Source of the DNA: Schizochytrium sp. CCTCC M209059
Taxonomy: Eukaryota > Sar > Bigyra > Thraustochytrida > Thraustochytriidae
Assembly (NCBI GenBank): GCA_000818945.1
Contig: KN805374.1
Coordinates: 1,090,064-1,154,063 of the forward strand
DNA: 64,000 nt
Reading direction: 5' to 3'
The notes beneath the pieces were generated by a model. That model was not told the origin of the DNA, searched no databases, and worked only from the letters and a program-made list of their open reading frames with translations. This document shows, piece after piece, positions 9,117 through 19,000 of the stretch; position 1 is the stretch's first letter; each line of letters starts with the position of its first letter. The position numbers were made by a program, and so were the translations under genes.

Positions 9117-11136
9117 CGCAGGGCCCGCGCGCTTTGCTGGGCCGCTTGCCAGGCCTGCTACTTTGGCTTCGACGCGACCTGACCTAAGTCGGATGGGTCA
9201 TCATGATTCTCTCTCTCTTTCTCTCTCTCTCCCTCTCTTACTCCACCAACGATCGTTTTTCATCATAATTAGAGGAAGTCAAGAGGACTCGTGGCACGCA
9301 GACCGATCTATACCTGCTCAGCTCCGACTTTGGTGCGACGAGGTGTCTTGCGGCATGGTCCCCAAAGCACGCTGCGAGGAGGGCGCCGGGAGCTTATTCT
9401 TTAGAAAACGTATTGACCAGGGAGAAGAAGGCAGGTGGAGGTTATCGATCGGTCGACCAGGGGACGAAAAGAAATGCAAATGCTTTTTGGCGTCGGTCTT
9501 GGCAGCCTTCGGGCCTAGACCTTCAGGCCTAGACGTTCAGGCAAAAGTTATTTCGCTGACTGCAAAGTGTACGCACGCACAAAGTCGCGCGCACATACAT
9601 GTTCGATGCGGTGGTTTCGTTTTTTTTTTTCCTTCTTCTTCGCTGTGATCGGAGACTGGCGGTTTTGTCTTTCAAAAAATCGATTTTTTCGCACGAAGTC
9701 TTGAGACCACAAGAATTTCAATTGCATGCGGCGCGTTCGCTCAGCTTTGCGCGGCAATTGTATCAGCCGCTTTACATCATCGGTTTCTGTCCCTACGATG
9801 ACAAGCCAAGGCTGGAGAACCAATACTTTTCGGTTTCCACTTTCGGATCTCGCCATCTCCCATTTCTTCTCTAAAGACTGACATTGACCAGCACGAAGCA
9901 AGCCACAAGCACCACGCCAGAAATCCTCATTTCCTTTTCCTTTCTTTTCATTTTATCTCCTGCACCTCCGTCACCTCCTCCTCCCGACTCTTATTCGTCT
10001 CGCCACCGTCATCCTCCTCATCGTTACTCTCATCGCCGGCCGTCGGGGGCCGCGTCACATCCTCGCTCGTAACCTTCAGGACGTCCTCGCACTCCTCAAA
10101 ACTCTCCTCCGCTTTCACTACTGCGCCCTCGCGAAACCTCCATGTCTCCTTCTCTTTCTCCTCTTTTCTCTCCTCCCTCGCGCGCCCTCCTTGCCCTTCT
10201 CCATCTCCATCTCCATCTCCATCTCCATCTCCATCTCCATCTCCATCTCCATCTCCATCTCCTCGCACATGGGCCCGTGCCCTCTGCCCCTGCTAATGTA
10301 AGGGCGCTCTCGCCCTAACGCCCGTAGAGACACCACGTCTTAGTCTCCTCAGCCGCGCCTCCCCCAGCCGGCGCACGCACCTTAATCTCGGGGCCTTCGT
10401 ATTCTCAAGTGACAGCGCGCAACCCCTTCATTAAGGAGGGCAAGGAGATAAAACCGCCCGATGCAGAGGGGGGCATCCGGAAAGTCTGCAGACGAATCGT
10501 GCATGTGGGGCGAAAGAAAGGAAGATGGAAAGGGAGGGGGACGGATGCGGAGAAGCGCGGGGAGAAGTCCCAGCGTGCCACGGCGACGGTTGCACGGCGC
10601 GAGGCCTCTTTGGAGCTGCTCGGCAGAGCCGCAACGACAACGACCGTACGCACGCACGCACGCACGCACGCACGCAGAGACGTTCGCTTGCACGCAGACG
10701 GTCGCTCGCCAGCAGGAGGCCACAGCCCGCTCCGCTCACTCGCACGCTCGGTCGGCCGTTCGCTCGCAGCGCTAGAGCGCGTGGGCAGATAGAACCCGGG
10801 GCGGGAGGCCTCGTCGTCTGGGACGCGAGCCGTCTCGTCTCGTCTCGTCTCGTCTCGTCTCGCTTGCTCGCTTGTTTGCAGAGAGATCAAAGGTCTTCTT
10901 CGATTTGCTTGTAACTGTGCTGGCCAAGGAAGGCCTCGTGTATTAGGCCAAGGAGACGAGGAAGACAACCACGCGAGGCGCTCAAAGGCGCGCATCGCGG
11001 AGAGAAACACACGAACCGAGGCACGGTAATCCTTGGAGACCCTTGGAACTGGGACGCGAGACGGACTCGCCCTAGCCACGAACGCCGAGGACGTGCACAG
11101 ATCTGTGTACAAAACAACAACAGCAACAACAACACA
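9117..11136. promoter_or_regulatory. Divergent intergenic region between the transporter and TPX2 genes
   Basis: No supported gene lies in this 2-kb gap, although a stretch near 9599-9874 (+) reads somewhat like protein. It contains a CT-rich run (about 9208-9239), a CTCCAT hexanucleotide array (about 10199-10262, roughly 10 copies), an ACGC run (about 10647-10676), a TCTCG run (about 10832-10862) and an AAC-rich leader directly before the TPX2 ATG. Promoters for both flanking genes must lie here. Confidence 0.45.
10199..10262. repeat. CTCCAT hexanucleotide microsatellite
   Basis: Perfect period-6 repeat of roughly 10 copies. It produces Met-Glu or Gly-Asp dipeptide reading on the minus strand, which is a by-product of the repeat rather than a gene. 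Confidence 0.9.
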
Positions 11137-14100
11137 ATGGACGGCGTAGCGCCAGCCGAAACAAGCCAAAATGATGACGAAAATGAAGAGGTCTCCTGGG
11201 AATTCGACTGCCCACAATACACAGACTTCGCGCTCGAGGAGGAAATGGACGAGAACAGCGAAGTTACCAACGAAGACGGTTTTTTCGCCGTCCGCGAACA
11301 GTACCAGGTTTTTCGCAACAACATCCCTGACGCCTGGCTGCGCAACATTGAAAAGAAAATTAACGTGGAAGGCACTGAAAGATCCATGTTCCACCCATCA
11401 CACCCAAACTACATGCCCCCACAGACCAAGCCAGGGGCGTCCAACGGTGGCGCAAAGGACGCAGATAACGAAAATGGCGAGAATGAAAATTTTATCAACG
11501 TCAATGTAGACCCTTCCCACGGCGTCCCTGACCCACGCAAACCGCTGACCCCGGACTCAGAGTCGCGGAAAGAAGTCGTGCTGGACCAGTACACCGCTCC
11601 CAACGAGAAGCTGCCACATCCCAGCTTTCTCCAGGACAGCGCGGAAGACAACATTGGCAGCCTCGGATCCGAGGGCTCGCCCGTACCTGATCTTTTGAGC
11701 CCCGATCTGAACGACTACGATGGTCCAACAGTAGACGCTTTTGGTCAAGAAACAACCGTCGACGAGTGGACCATGGAAGATGCCCAAGCCCTCGCCGACA
11801 GCGGGCTAAACGACGATGAGGATCAGAAGATTCCTGAGTCTCCTAGTGATGCGCAAGCTGCTGCAGCTTCGCCCGAAGCTCCTGCCCAGGACCTGGACGC
11901 CGCCGTCAATGACGAGACAGGCCTTGAGGAGCAGCTCGATGAGCTTCACCTCGGTAACGAGGAGACGGCCGGCCACCACGTCGAAGACCATGTAGAGAAG
12001 AACACCGAAGACACTGCATCCGCGGTGCAGTCGGACGCGGCTGCTGGGCGTAACCAGACGCCTGGCATGCCTGCTCAGTCCGCTGGAACACCCGCTGCGG
12101 CCAAGCCAGACGAGGCTTTGGAGCACAAACAAGCGGCCGGCACCCCTGCTCAGTCTGCCAGTGCACCAAACTTCGCGACCACACCGCCCATGCCTCCAGC
12201 TTCCCCGGCTGCGGCAGAGGCAGAGAACGCGATGAACTTGTCTACAACAGCCATCGCCAACTCACCTTTGGCGGCGACGGAGATGGAAACGCCTGCAACG
12301 GCGCAGCCTGACACCCCTGTGACGGAGAAGCCCGGCACGCCCGCGACGACTCAGGCGAAGACGCCTGGAGCTCGTCTTCCTGAGACGCCTGCAACCAGCA
12401 CAGCTGGCACCCCGGCTTCTGTTAAGAACGCCGATGCAGCGACGCCTGCAACGCAGTCGGTCTCCTCGCCGACCGCTTCGCCGGCGATGAGGTTCACCCC
12501 GTTTGAATCTCGCATTCCGCGTTCCGCAAGCAAGGCAACGCCAGGACATTCGTTTATGTCCCCTGCCATGCACAGCCTTGCATCGCCCAGCTCCCGTGCG
12601 CAGCCATTCTCGGCGGCTTCGCGCATTCCGCGCTCTGGGCAAAAGTCTTTTAGCGCGCACAAGGAGCGTGGGCGCACAATGACTCGCCAAAATCCTGGAA
12701 GCGCTATGCGGAGTGGGAGCGTCAAGAGCTCCCGAAGCTTCGCCTCGGGTGGCGGAACTCCGTCTTACATGCTTCCGACGGACAATTGGTCACGAAACCA
12801 GGAAGAACACAACAATGCCCAACGCCGTCCAGGGGGATCGCGTAGGGCTACTCCTGGAAGCGGCGGATACTTTGGGACGAAGGCAAAGGCCGTCTCGCGG
12901 CCCAAGTTAACCGAACCGCAGACCCCATCGTTTATGAAAAATGTGCGGCTTCGGCGCGCTAACCGTCCAAGCAGCACAACTGTGGAACTCGAGCGGGCGC
13001 GTCAAGAGTTGGAAAATCGCCGCCGCGAGCTCGAGAAACGACCCGAGGAAATCCAGCGCGTCCTCGCTAGCAACAACGTCCCCAAGCCGGCGAAAAAGCC
13101 GCTCACCAAGGGCGAGGCACCGTCGCTTCAGCTCGATCAGCGCCTCGGATCGAAAAAAGTCACGTCAAACCCAGCTTCCAAGAAGGATGCTCCGGAGGCG
13201 AACGCTCGGCCCAGTGCAGCAAACACTGGTCCTGTGCGCTTGACGAAGCCCAAGGACTTTCAGTTCGCCACGGACAAGCGCGTCGGCGGTCGTCATCCCG
13301 AAGCGAGCGAATCGGCTCCCTTTGAGTCTCTTGCATCCCAAGTGCACAACTTTCTGCACAAAACTCCCGCGAGGTACAAGCATCGCACGGGACTCGAGCT
13401 CCCTGCTAAGAGCGTTCCGCAGCTGACGGAACCAGAGGAGCCCAAGTTCCATACGGACATGCGTCTTCGGCCTCCTGTCGTCAAATCTCGCGAAGAGCTC
13501 GAGGAGGAGGCCCTGAAGAAGTTTAAGCCTTTCAAGGCGCGTCCCTTGCCCGATAACGTAATGCATAGCAATGGCGAAGTGGGTGTACCCAAGGTCGAAA
13601 AGAAAGCGCCGGTTGTGCCGAAGGCATTCAATTTCCGCACGGATCAGCGTGCGTCGACCCGGCGCCCTAACGATGAGAATGCGCCGATGAACCAAGCGAT
13701 GACAAGGCCGCGACGCAACTCGTTCGGTAGCCAGCGCAGCTTGGGGAAGAGCTGGGTGCCAAAGCCGACCCGCTTCGCACCTTTCAACCTCCGCACGGAC
13801 TCTCGGGCAACCACGCGGCCCATGGTGACATCTCCCTCGGTATTTTCGGATCCAGAGCAGGAGCGAGGTTTCCATGCCCGTCCAATGCCGAACTTTAACC
13901 GCGCTCCCAATGTCCCGACAGTCAATAGGCGCGAGCTTAGCGCTCCTGCCCCATTCAACCTGCAGGGCCTTCGTCGCCATGAAATTGCGATGCAGCGGCG
14001 TCAGGAAGAACTGCAGAGGCAGCAGGAGGAGGAAGAGCGGGCTCGCCATTTCAAGGCACGGCCGATTTGCGTCCCAGTGAACGAGCCTGCGGTGCTTGCC

Positions 14101-14604
14101 AGCGAGAAGCCTTTGACGGAGCCAGCTACTCCTGTGGCGCTTCGCCGGTCTATTCTCAAGCAGCAAGCGCGCGAGGAGCGCCTGGCCCAGGAGCGCCAAG
14201 AAGAGATGGAGCGACACCAGTTTCATGCGCGTCAATTACCTCGATCAACCTTTGAAAAAACCTTTGAGCCCAAGCTCCCAGGGCGCGTCTCTGGTGTCCT
14301 TGACATCAAGCTGCAGAGTGATATTCGTGCAGAACAACGTCGGGAGTTTGATCGCATGATGGAGGAGAAACTGCGCATGCAAGAAGAGGAAAAGAAGCGC
14401 GAGGAGGAACGCAAGCGACTCGAAGAGGAGGAGGCCATTCGCGAGTACCGCAAGACCCTCGTCAACAAGGCGCGGCCCATGCCGTCGTACAGCAGAGGAC
14501 GTGGGACGGCACGCATGCCCACGCCGCCCCGCTTGACTCAACCTGAGTCACCCTTCCTTGTCACCAAGGCTCGTGGTGGTCCCAAGAATGCTCATGTACA
14601 GTAA
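11137..14604 (+). CDS. TPX2-like spindle assembly protein
   Basis: The 1155-aa protein begins with an acidic segment containing VSWEFDCPQYTDF, which matches the short N-terminal TPX2 motif that in animals and plants binds Aurora A kinase. Residues about 230-460 are Ala/Pro/Thr-rich and disordered, with many TPA/TPG repeats. The C-terminal half carries repeated TPX2-type motifs: FKARPLP, FNFRTDQR, FNLRTDSR, FHARPMP, HFKARPI, FHARQLP and NKARPMP. A Glu/Arg-rich coiled coil lies at about residues 1070-1110. The known role of TPX2 is microtubule nucleation near chromatin and kinase activation at the spindle. The start is AAC-AAC-rich leader then ACAATGG. Assignment rests on motif order and spacing. 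A plant-type TPX2-like microtubule protein of another subfamily is the alternative. Confidence 0.8.
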   Translation: MDGVAPAETSQNDDENEEVSWEFDCPQYTDFALEEEMDENSEVTNEDGFFAVREQYQVFRNNIPDAWLRNIEKKINVEGTERSMFHPSHPNYMPPQTKPGASNGGAKDADNENGENENFINVNVDPSHGVPDPRKPLTPDSESRKEVVLDQYTAPNEKLPHPSFLQDSAEDNIGSLGSEGSPVPDLLSPDLNDYDGPTVDAFGQETTVDEWTMEDAQALADSGLNDDEDQKIPESPSDAQAAAASPEAPAQDLDAAVNDETGLEEQLDELHLGNEETAGHHVEDHVEKNTEDTASAVQSDAAAGRNQTPGMPAQSAGTPAAAKPDEALEHKQAAGTPAQSASAPNFATTPPMPPASPAAAEAENAMNLSTTAIANSPLAATEMETPATAQPDTPVTEKPGTPATTQAKTPGARLPETPATSTAGTPASVKNADAATPATQSVSSPTASPAMRFTPFESRIPRSASKATPGHSFMSPAMHSLASPSSRAQPFSAASRIPRSGQKSFSAHKERGRTMTRQNPGSAMRSGSVKSSRSFASGGGTPSYMLPTDNWSRNQEEHNNAQRRPGGSRRATPGSGGYFGTKAKAVSRPKLTEPQTPSFMKNVRLRRANRPSSTTVELERARQELENRRRELEKRPEEIQRVLASNNVPKPAKKPLTKGEAPSLQLDQRLGSKKVTSNPASKKDAPEANARPSAANTGPVRLTKPKDFQFATDKRVGGRHPEASESAPFESLASQVHNFLHKTPARYKHRTGLELPAKSVPQLTEPEEPKFHTDMRLRPPVVKSREELEEEALKKFKPFKARPLPDNVMHSNGEVGVPKVEKKAPVVPKAFNFRTDQRASTRRPNDENAPMNQAMTRPRRNSFGSQRSLGKSWVPKPTRFAPFNLRTDSRATTRPMVTSPSVFSDPEQERGFHARPMPNFNRAPNVPTVNRRELSAPAPFNLQGLRRHEIAMQRRQEELQRQQEEEERARHFKARPICVPVNEPAVLASEKPLTEPATPVALRRSILKQQAREERLAQERQEEMERHQFHARQLPRSTFEKTFEPKLPGRVSGVLDIKLQSDIRAEQRREFDRMMEEKLRMQEEEKKREEERKRLEEEEAIREYRKTLVNKARPMPSYSRGRGTARMPTPPRLTQPESPFLVTKARGGPKNAHVQ

Positions 14605-14819
14605 GTTTCCGACAACCATGGATTACATCTTGTTCTCAACTCAGCAAATCAGCAAGGCAAATTTTGGTTCTCTCTCTCCCTCTTTTTCTCTCCCTCTCTT
14701 GCTCTCGCTCTTTCGTTCCTTCTCTATTTGTTGTTCTTCTCGCTCTTTGTCTCTCTTGCGCGATTCGCGTTCGCCTGTTGTTGATGTATATGTGGTGCCG
14801 CTTGTATTGTTCCCTTTTC

Positions 14820-15497
14820 TCAATTGAGACTTGCTCGCCGGACGAGTGGCGGATGCTCGCCTGTGGCTTCTTTCGATCCAGATGCAAGGTCGTTCAGCAT
14901 CGTTTGGGTTTTAGCAACCTCTTCCTGGAGCTTGGCTTTGCGGAAGTGACTCGCAATAGACTTGGAATGATTGCGAAGACGCTCCCAGTTCTTGAATTCG
15001 TCTGATCCACGAACAAAATTTGTAGTTTGCGCCCGCGACGACCGATCTTGCATGCGATGCACGACTGCTTGCGCGACAGAGAAACGACGAAGACTATTAT
15101 CGATCGAGGCCTCAACATCTTCGCTCGCGCGCCGGATATCGCGAAGACTTCTGAAAATCTCGCGCTGGCTGCGACGCACTTCAAGCACCGAGCCCTGCAA
15201 GTCCGCCAGAGATCCTCGACGCATTGATTTGGTGCCTTCAAGCTGGATCTGGGCAAAGGCGTCTTCGACGTCGCCCGACTCGACCTTGTCGAGGAATTCT
15301 TTAGCCCGCTCTCCAGGGGATTTGGGCGAAGCCGGGGATGCCTTGGTGGCAACGAGCCCCTTCGGAGATGTCGGCGACGCGGAGGACTGCTGGCCTTTGC
15401 CGACTCCGATTGCCTTGACGTGAAGTCCGAGAGCGCCTTGGTGACCGCCCTCCTCTCGGCTTAGCCCCTGCTCTTCGTGTGCAGCAGGGCCGTCCAT
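14820..15497 (-). CDS. Unknown 225-aa protein with coiled coil
   Basis: I do not recognise this family. The first 60 residues are Ser/Pro/Lys-rich with repeated SPTSPKG and SPASPKSPG motifs, possible proline-directed phosphorylation sites. Residues about 60-200 are highly charged and predicted helical (ERAKEFLDKVESGDVEDAFAQ, then DLQGSVLEVRRSQREIFRSL), with heptad-like spacing of hydrophobic residues. There is no signal peptide or membrane segment. It is convergent with TPX2 (215 bp between stops) and lies 3' of TAF1 on the same strand. Codon use and continuous helical character support a real gene; the product role is unknown. Confidence 0.6.
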   Translation of the reverse strand: MDGPAAHEEQGLSREEGGHQGALGLHVKAIGVGKGQQSSASPTSPKGLVATKASPASPKSPGERAKEFLDKVESGDVEDAFAQIQLEGTKSMRRGSLADLQGSVLEVRRSQREIFRSLRDIRRASEDVEASIDNSLRRFSVAQAVVHRMQDRSSRAQTTNFVRGSDEFKNWERLRNHSKSIASHFRKAKLQEEVAKTQTMLNDLASGSKEATGEHPPLVRRASLN

Positions 15498-15930
15498 GAT
15501 GACAACAGCTTCTAGATTCTCAGGAAATCGTGCAGCTCTTCTTCGGAATGGGAGTGGATTCGCTCAATCGACGTCGAGGCATGCACGCACGCGTGTGCGT
15601 ACGCACGCTTGCTTGATTGCTTGCTTGCTTGCTCACGTAGAGCGCGCTATGTTTTGCACCCGCACGAAGCCTTCATCTCGCATACTGCATCTTTGATTTA
15701 TTTATCCGTTGAGCTCTACTGGCACTGCCCTGGCAGATGCCACAATGGCATGACAGGGGCTCCGCTCAGCCAAGTCAGCGTCCGGTTCAGGTTCGATTTC
15801 CGATTCAAATTCAGGTCAAGGAATTCACGTCAGGCGGGCCCCAAGCATGGCTAGCCCTCTGGCTGACAGACAGCCATTTCTTGACTTCAATGTTGTTAAA
15901 ATCTTACTTTTTCACTTTTTTGAGATTACC

Positions 15931-15975
<45 letters not shown>

Positions 15976-16023
15976 AGGCCCGTAGACAGACAAATCACGC
16001 CTGCATGAAGGGAGACTGTTGAT
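15498..16023. promoter_or_regulatory. Spacer between TAF1 and the 225-aa gene, with GCTT and CAGG repeats
   Basis: This 526-bp gap holds the probable promoter of the minus-strand 225-aa gene and the 3' end of TAF1. It includes a GCTT run at about 15607-15634 and eleven copies of CAGG at 15931-15974. No gene is seen in it. Confidence 0.5.
15931..15974. repeat. CAGG tetranucleotide microsatellite, 11 copies
   Basis: Perfect period-4 repeat lying about 50 bp beyond the TAF1 stop codon, in the shared spacer. Confidence 0.95.
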
Positions 16024-19000
16024 CTACACAATTTCCTCTTCCTCCTCCTCTTCCTCGACAACATTGTCGCTATTCTCGAGATCGATATTGAAGAGTTCGC
16101 TCGCGGCTGGACTCGGTGCAGGAAGCGGCGTCATTCCTGGGCCAGGCGAAGGCGAGGGCATAGGAAAGCTGATTCCTGGGCTCGGACTCGGACGCGGCAT
16201 ATCCGGACCCGGACTGGGCGTCGGGCCGCCACTGAAAAAGTCATTGCCAGGCGTCGCCGAGGGCCCATCGTCGTCCGCAAATGGGTCAAAGCTCATCGAC
16301 GACTGTGAAGAAAGGTTCGCTTGCTGCTGCTGCTGCTGCTGCTTTGGCTGTTGCTGCGCCGTGCTTGTCGATGACGACGATGACGAGGAATTTCCTCCAG
16401 CGGCAGCAGCTGTTGGGGGATTTGGCATCGCCTTAAAGAGAGAGTTCACCTTTCGGCGCTTGTTTGATCCGGCGCCTGAACCAGACAATGAAGGGGGCGG
16501 AGGCGCTGCTGCGCCACTGTCGATAATGTTCTGCTCGAGCTGTGCGAGTACGTCACTCATCTTGGCCATAGAATTCTCTGCCGTGCTCACAAGCTCGCGC
16601 GCCTTGCGCGTGATTTCGTTATCATTACCATTGAATGTGGCGGCATTGCTCAGCATAAGGTTGAGATCTTCCATGAAGCCCGCGCGAGAGGTGTACTGCA
16701 ATCCCTCAATCTTCTGCTTGATCTTGCCCAAGTACATGGGCTTTTTGATGATATCGTAATACCGGGGGACAGCTTGCTTGTTAACCTTCTTTCGAAAGAG
16801 CTCGGCCTCCCGCATCACGTAAAGCTCCTGATACACCTTCATGAGTTTTTCGCTCAGGTCTGACACGGGACCCACACGCCTGTTGCCACCTCGTTTCTGT
16901 CGCTTGGCAGACTTGCTCGAGGGCTCGGTCTTGCCACCGAGCTGGCGCTTGCGCGCCTGTAGAAAACTCTTGACGCCCGTGCGCTGGCTAATGCGGCCCA
17001 CCACGGGGGGGGCAGATGGGGCTATGGGCAACTTCAACTTCAGGCCCTTCATTTTCACCTGGTCGTTGTCCTTGAGCTCAAAGTGGTTAAGCGGGCAGAT
17101 GCGCGCATTACTCACGTGTCCCGGAAGACCGCAAGTGCGGCAGCGCTTTTGATCGCCCTCCGCTTTGACGGTCGAAGGCCAATTCTTGCCGTACTGACGA
17201 ATGTTTGCCTGATACTCTTCGAAACGTTTCTTGCCCTCGATACGGTCTCGCTCCTGCACCCTCGGCGGAGGTGGAGCGCGATTACGCGCTTTGCTGTCCA
17301 GCGCAGGCCGCGTGAGCCTCCGCGAGCCCTCCGCAAGGCTCTCGCGCTTGCGAATGTCTTCGCGCACCTGTTTGACCAGCTCTGGAGCCTTGATGTACTC
17401 GACACTCACCTCAGTCTCCCCGTTGGGAAGGTTGCGAATAACCGTGCGTCGCACCACCTGCTGCTTGCGGAAGGGAGGCTGGCCAGGGAGGTTGGCCGGG
17501 ATCTGCCTCATTTTGGCACGATCCGCAGCTTCCTTCAGGATTGCCTCGTTCTTTTGCTTGTCATCATCCGTGATGTGGCGCTTGGTAATGTTCTGCTTGA
17601 ACAGAGCAAGCATTCGCTCCTCGTCACTCATGCGCTCTCCCTTCTTCTTCCCAGCCGCCGCGCCTGAGGCGCCGTCTTTCTGGTCGAGAAGGTTCTCGCT
17701 GGACTGCATCGGGCCTGCCAGACTTGCTTTGAACATGTCCAAATTTGCGCCGCCATCGTCCGATTCATCTGACGAGTCTGAGTCCGAGTCCGAATCATCG
17801 TCCTTGGCGGCGGCGCCAGACGCTTTGTTTGCGCCAGAAGCAGCCCCGGAGGTCGCGGCAGACCCAGTGCCTGCGGCAGATGCGCTTGCCTTGGCTGCCT
17901 TCTTTTTCGCCTTTTTGGCAGCCTTGGCCTGTTTTCTTGCCTCCTTGTCGTCAGCTTTCGAGCCAGACTTGTCGTCAGTCTTGGCATCTGCTTTTGCGTC
18001 AGCTCCCGCGGCGTTCGCCTTGCTTGTCGACGCAGCATCGGAGCCGGCGGCTCCGGGCTCGGTCACGTTGGCCGCTCCACCTTCCTCGACAGAGCTTGCG
18101 TCAGAGTCATCCGAGTCATCCGAGTCCGAGTCACTGTCGAGATCTTCAAGAATCGCTTCGTCCTCTTGCTCCATCTTGGCCGAGGATTTGGCCTTGGCGG
18201 ACTTGGGATTCCCATCCTCGTCATCTTCGTTCTCTGCTGCCTCGTCGTCTTCGTCCTCGTCCTCATCTTCTTCGTTGTCTTCGTCCTCGTCATCCTCGTC
18301 GTCTGCATCGTCATCCTTGCCGCCGTCTTCGCCGTCGTCACTGTCTGCGTCGTCCTCGCCCTCCTCTTGACCGTCTTCACCATTGGCCTTGCGCTTGCGC
18401 TTCTCGGCACGTTCGCGCTTACGCTTTTCCTTTTTACGCGCCTTGCGCTCGCGCCGCTTTTCCTCTTCAAGAACGTACGCGGGGGGTTGCTGCTGGCTGA
18501 TGGCCTTGATTTGCTTCTCAAAGAGAGCGTTGACGCGCTTTTGCACAACGTCGCGCTCACGAATGTCCTTTTCGGTAAGCTTGGGCGCGTTGCGCGCAAA
18601 CTTTGTGAGAAAGGGAATGTTGGCAGCGCCACCGTAGGCAGAGGCGTACTCTTCGACAAGCATGATGCGATCCCAGCGGTCCAGGAGATCAATCTCCTCC
18701 CATTCGTGGCCAAAAAGAGAAAGAATTTTGGCGCCCACCTCGAGAGTGAGACCACGCAGATCGCGCTCGGTACCACCATACCGGTCACTGCGCTTTTTCT
18801 TTTCATTGTTGTCCTGTTGTTTGTCCTCTGCATCGGCAGCTTTGACAGCACTAAGGGCAGCTGCAGTAGCAGCAGCGCCAGCCACCATTCGGTGCCGAAA
18901 CTTGTTGCGCGCCCCCTTACGAATGGAACCCTCAATAGACTCCGGCAAGTAACTAATAGCCTCATGTCGGCCCGAGGGCTCGCCGAGACCGATGAGCTTG

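Noticed and set aside
9599..9874. 91-codon plus-strand frame between the transporter and TPX2
   Set aside because: Parts read like protein (a Tyr/Pro/Asp-rich segment), but the start is a Phe/Leu run from a T-rich tract and no splice structure or motif supports it.
15776..15820. GGTTCGATTTCC resembling a tRNA T-loop
   Set aside because: No matching acceptor or anticodon stems or D-loop lie upstream at the needed spacing; it is part of a GATTC-rich imperfect repeat.
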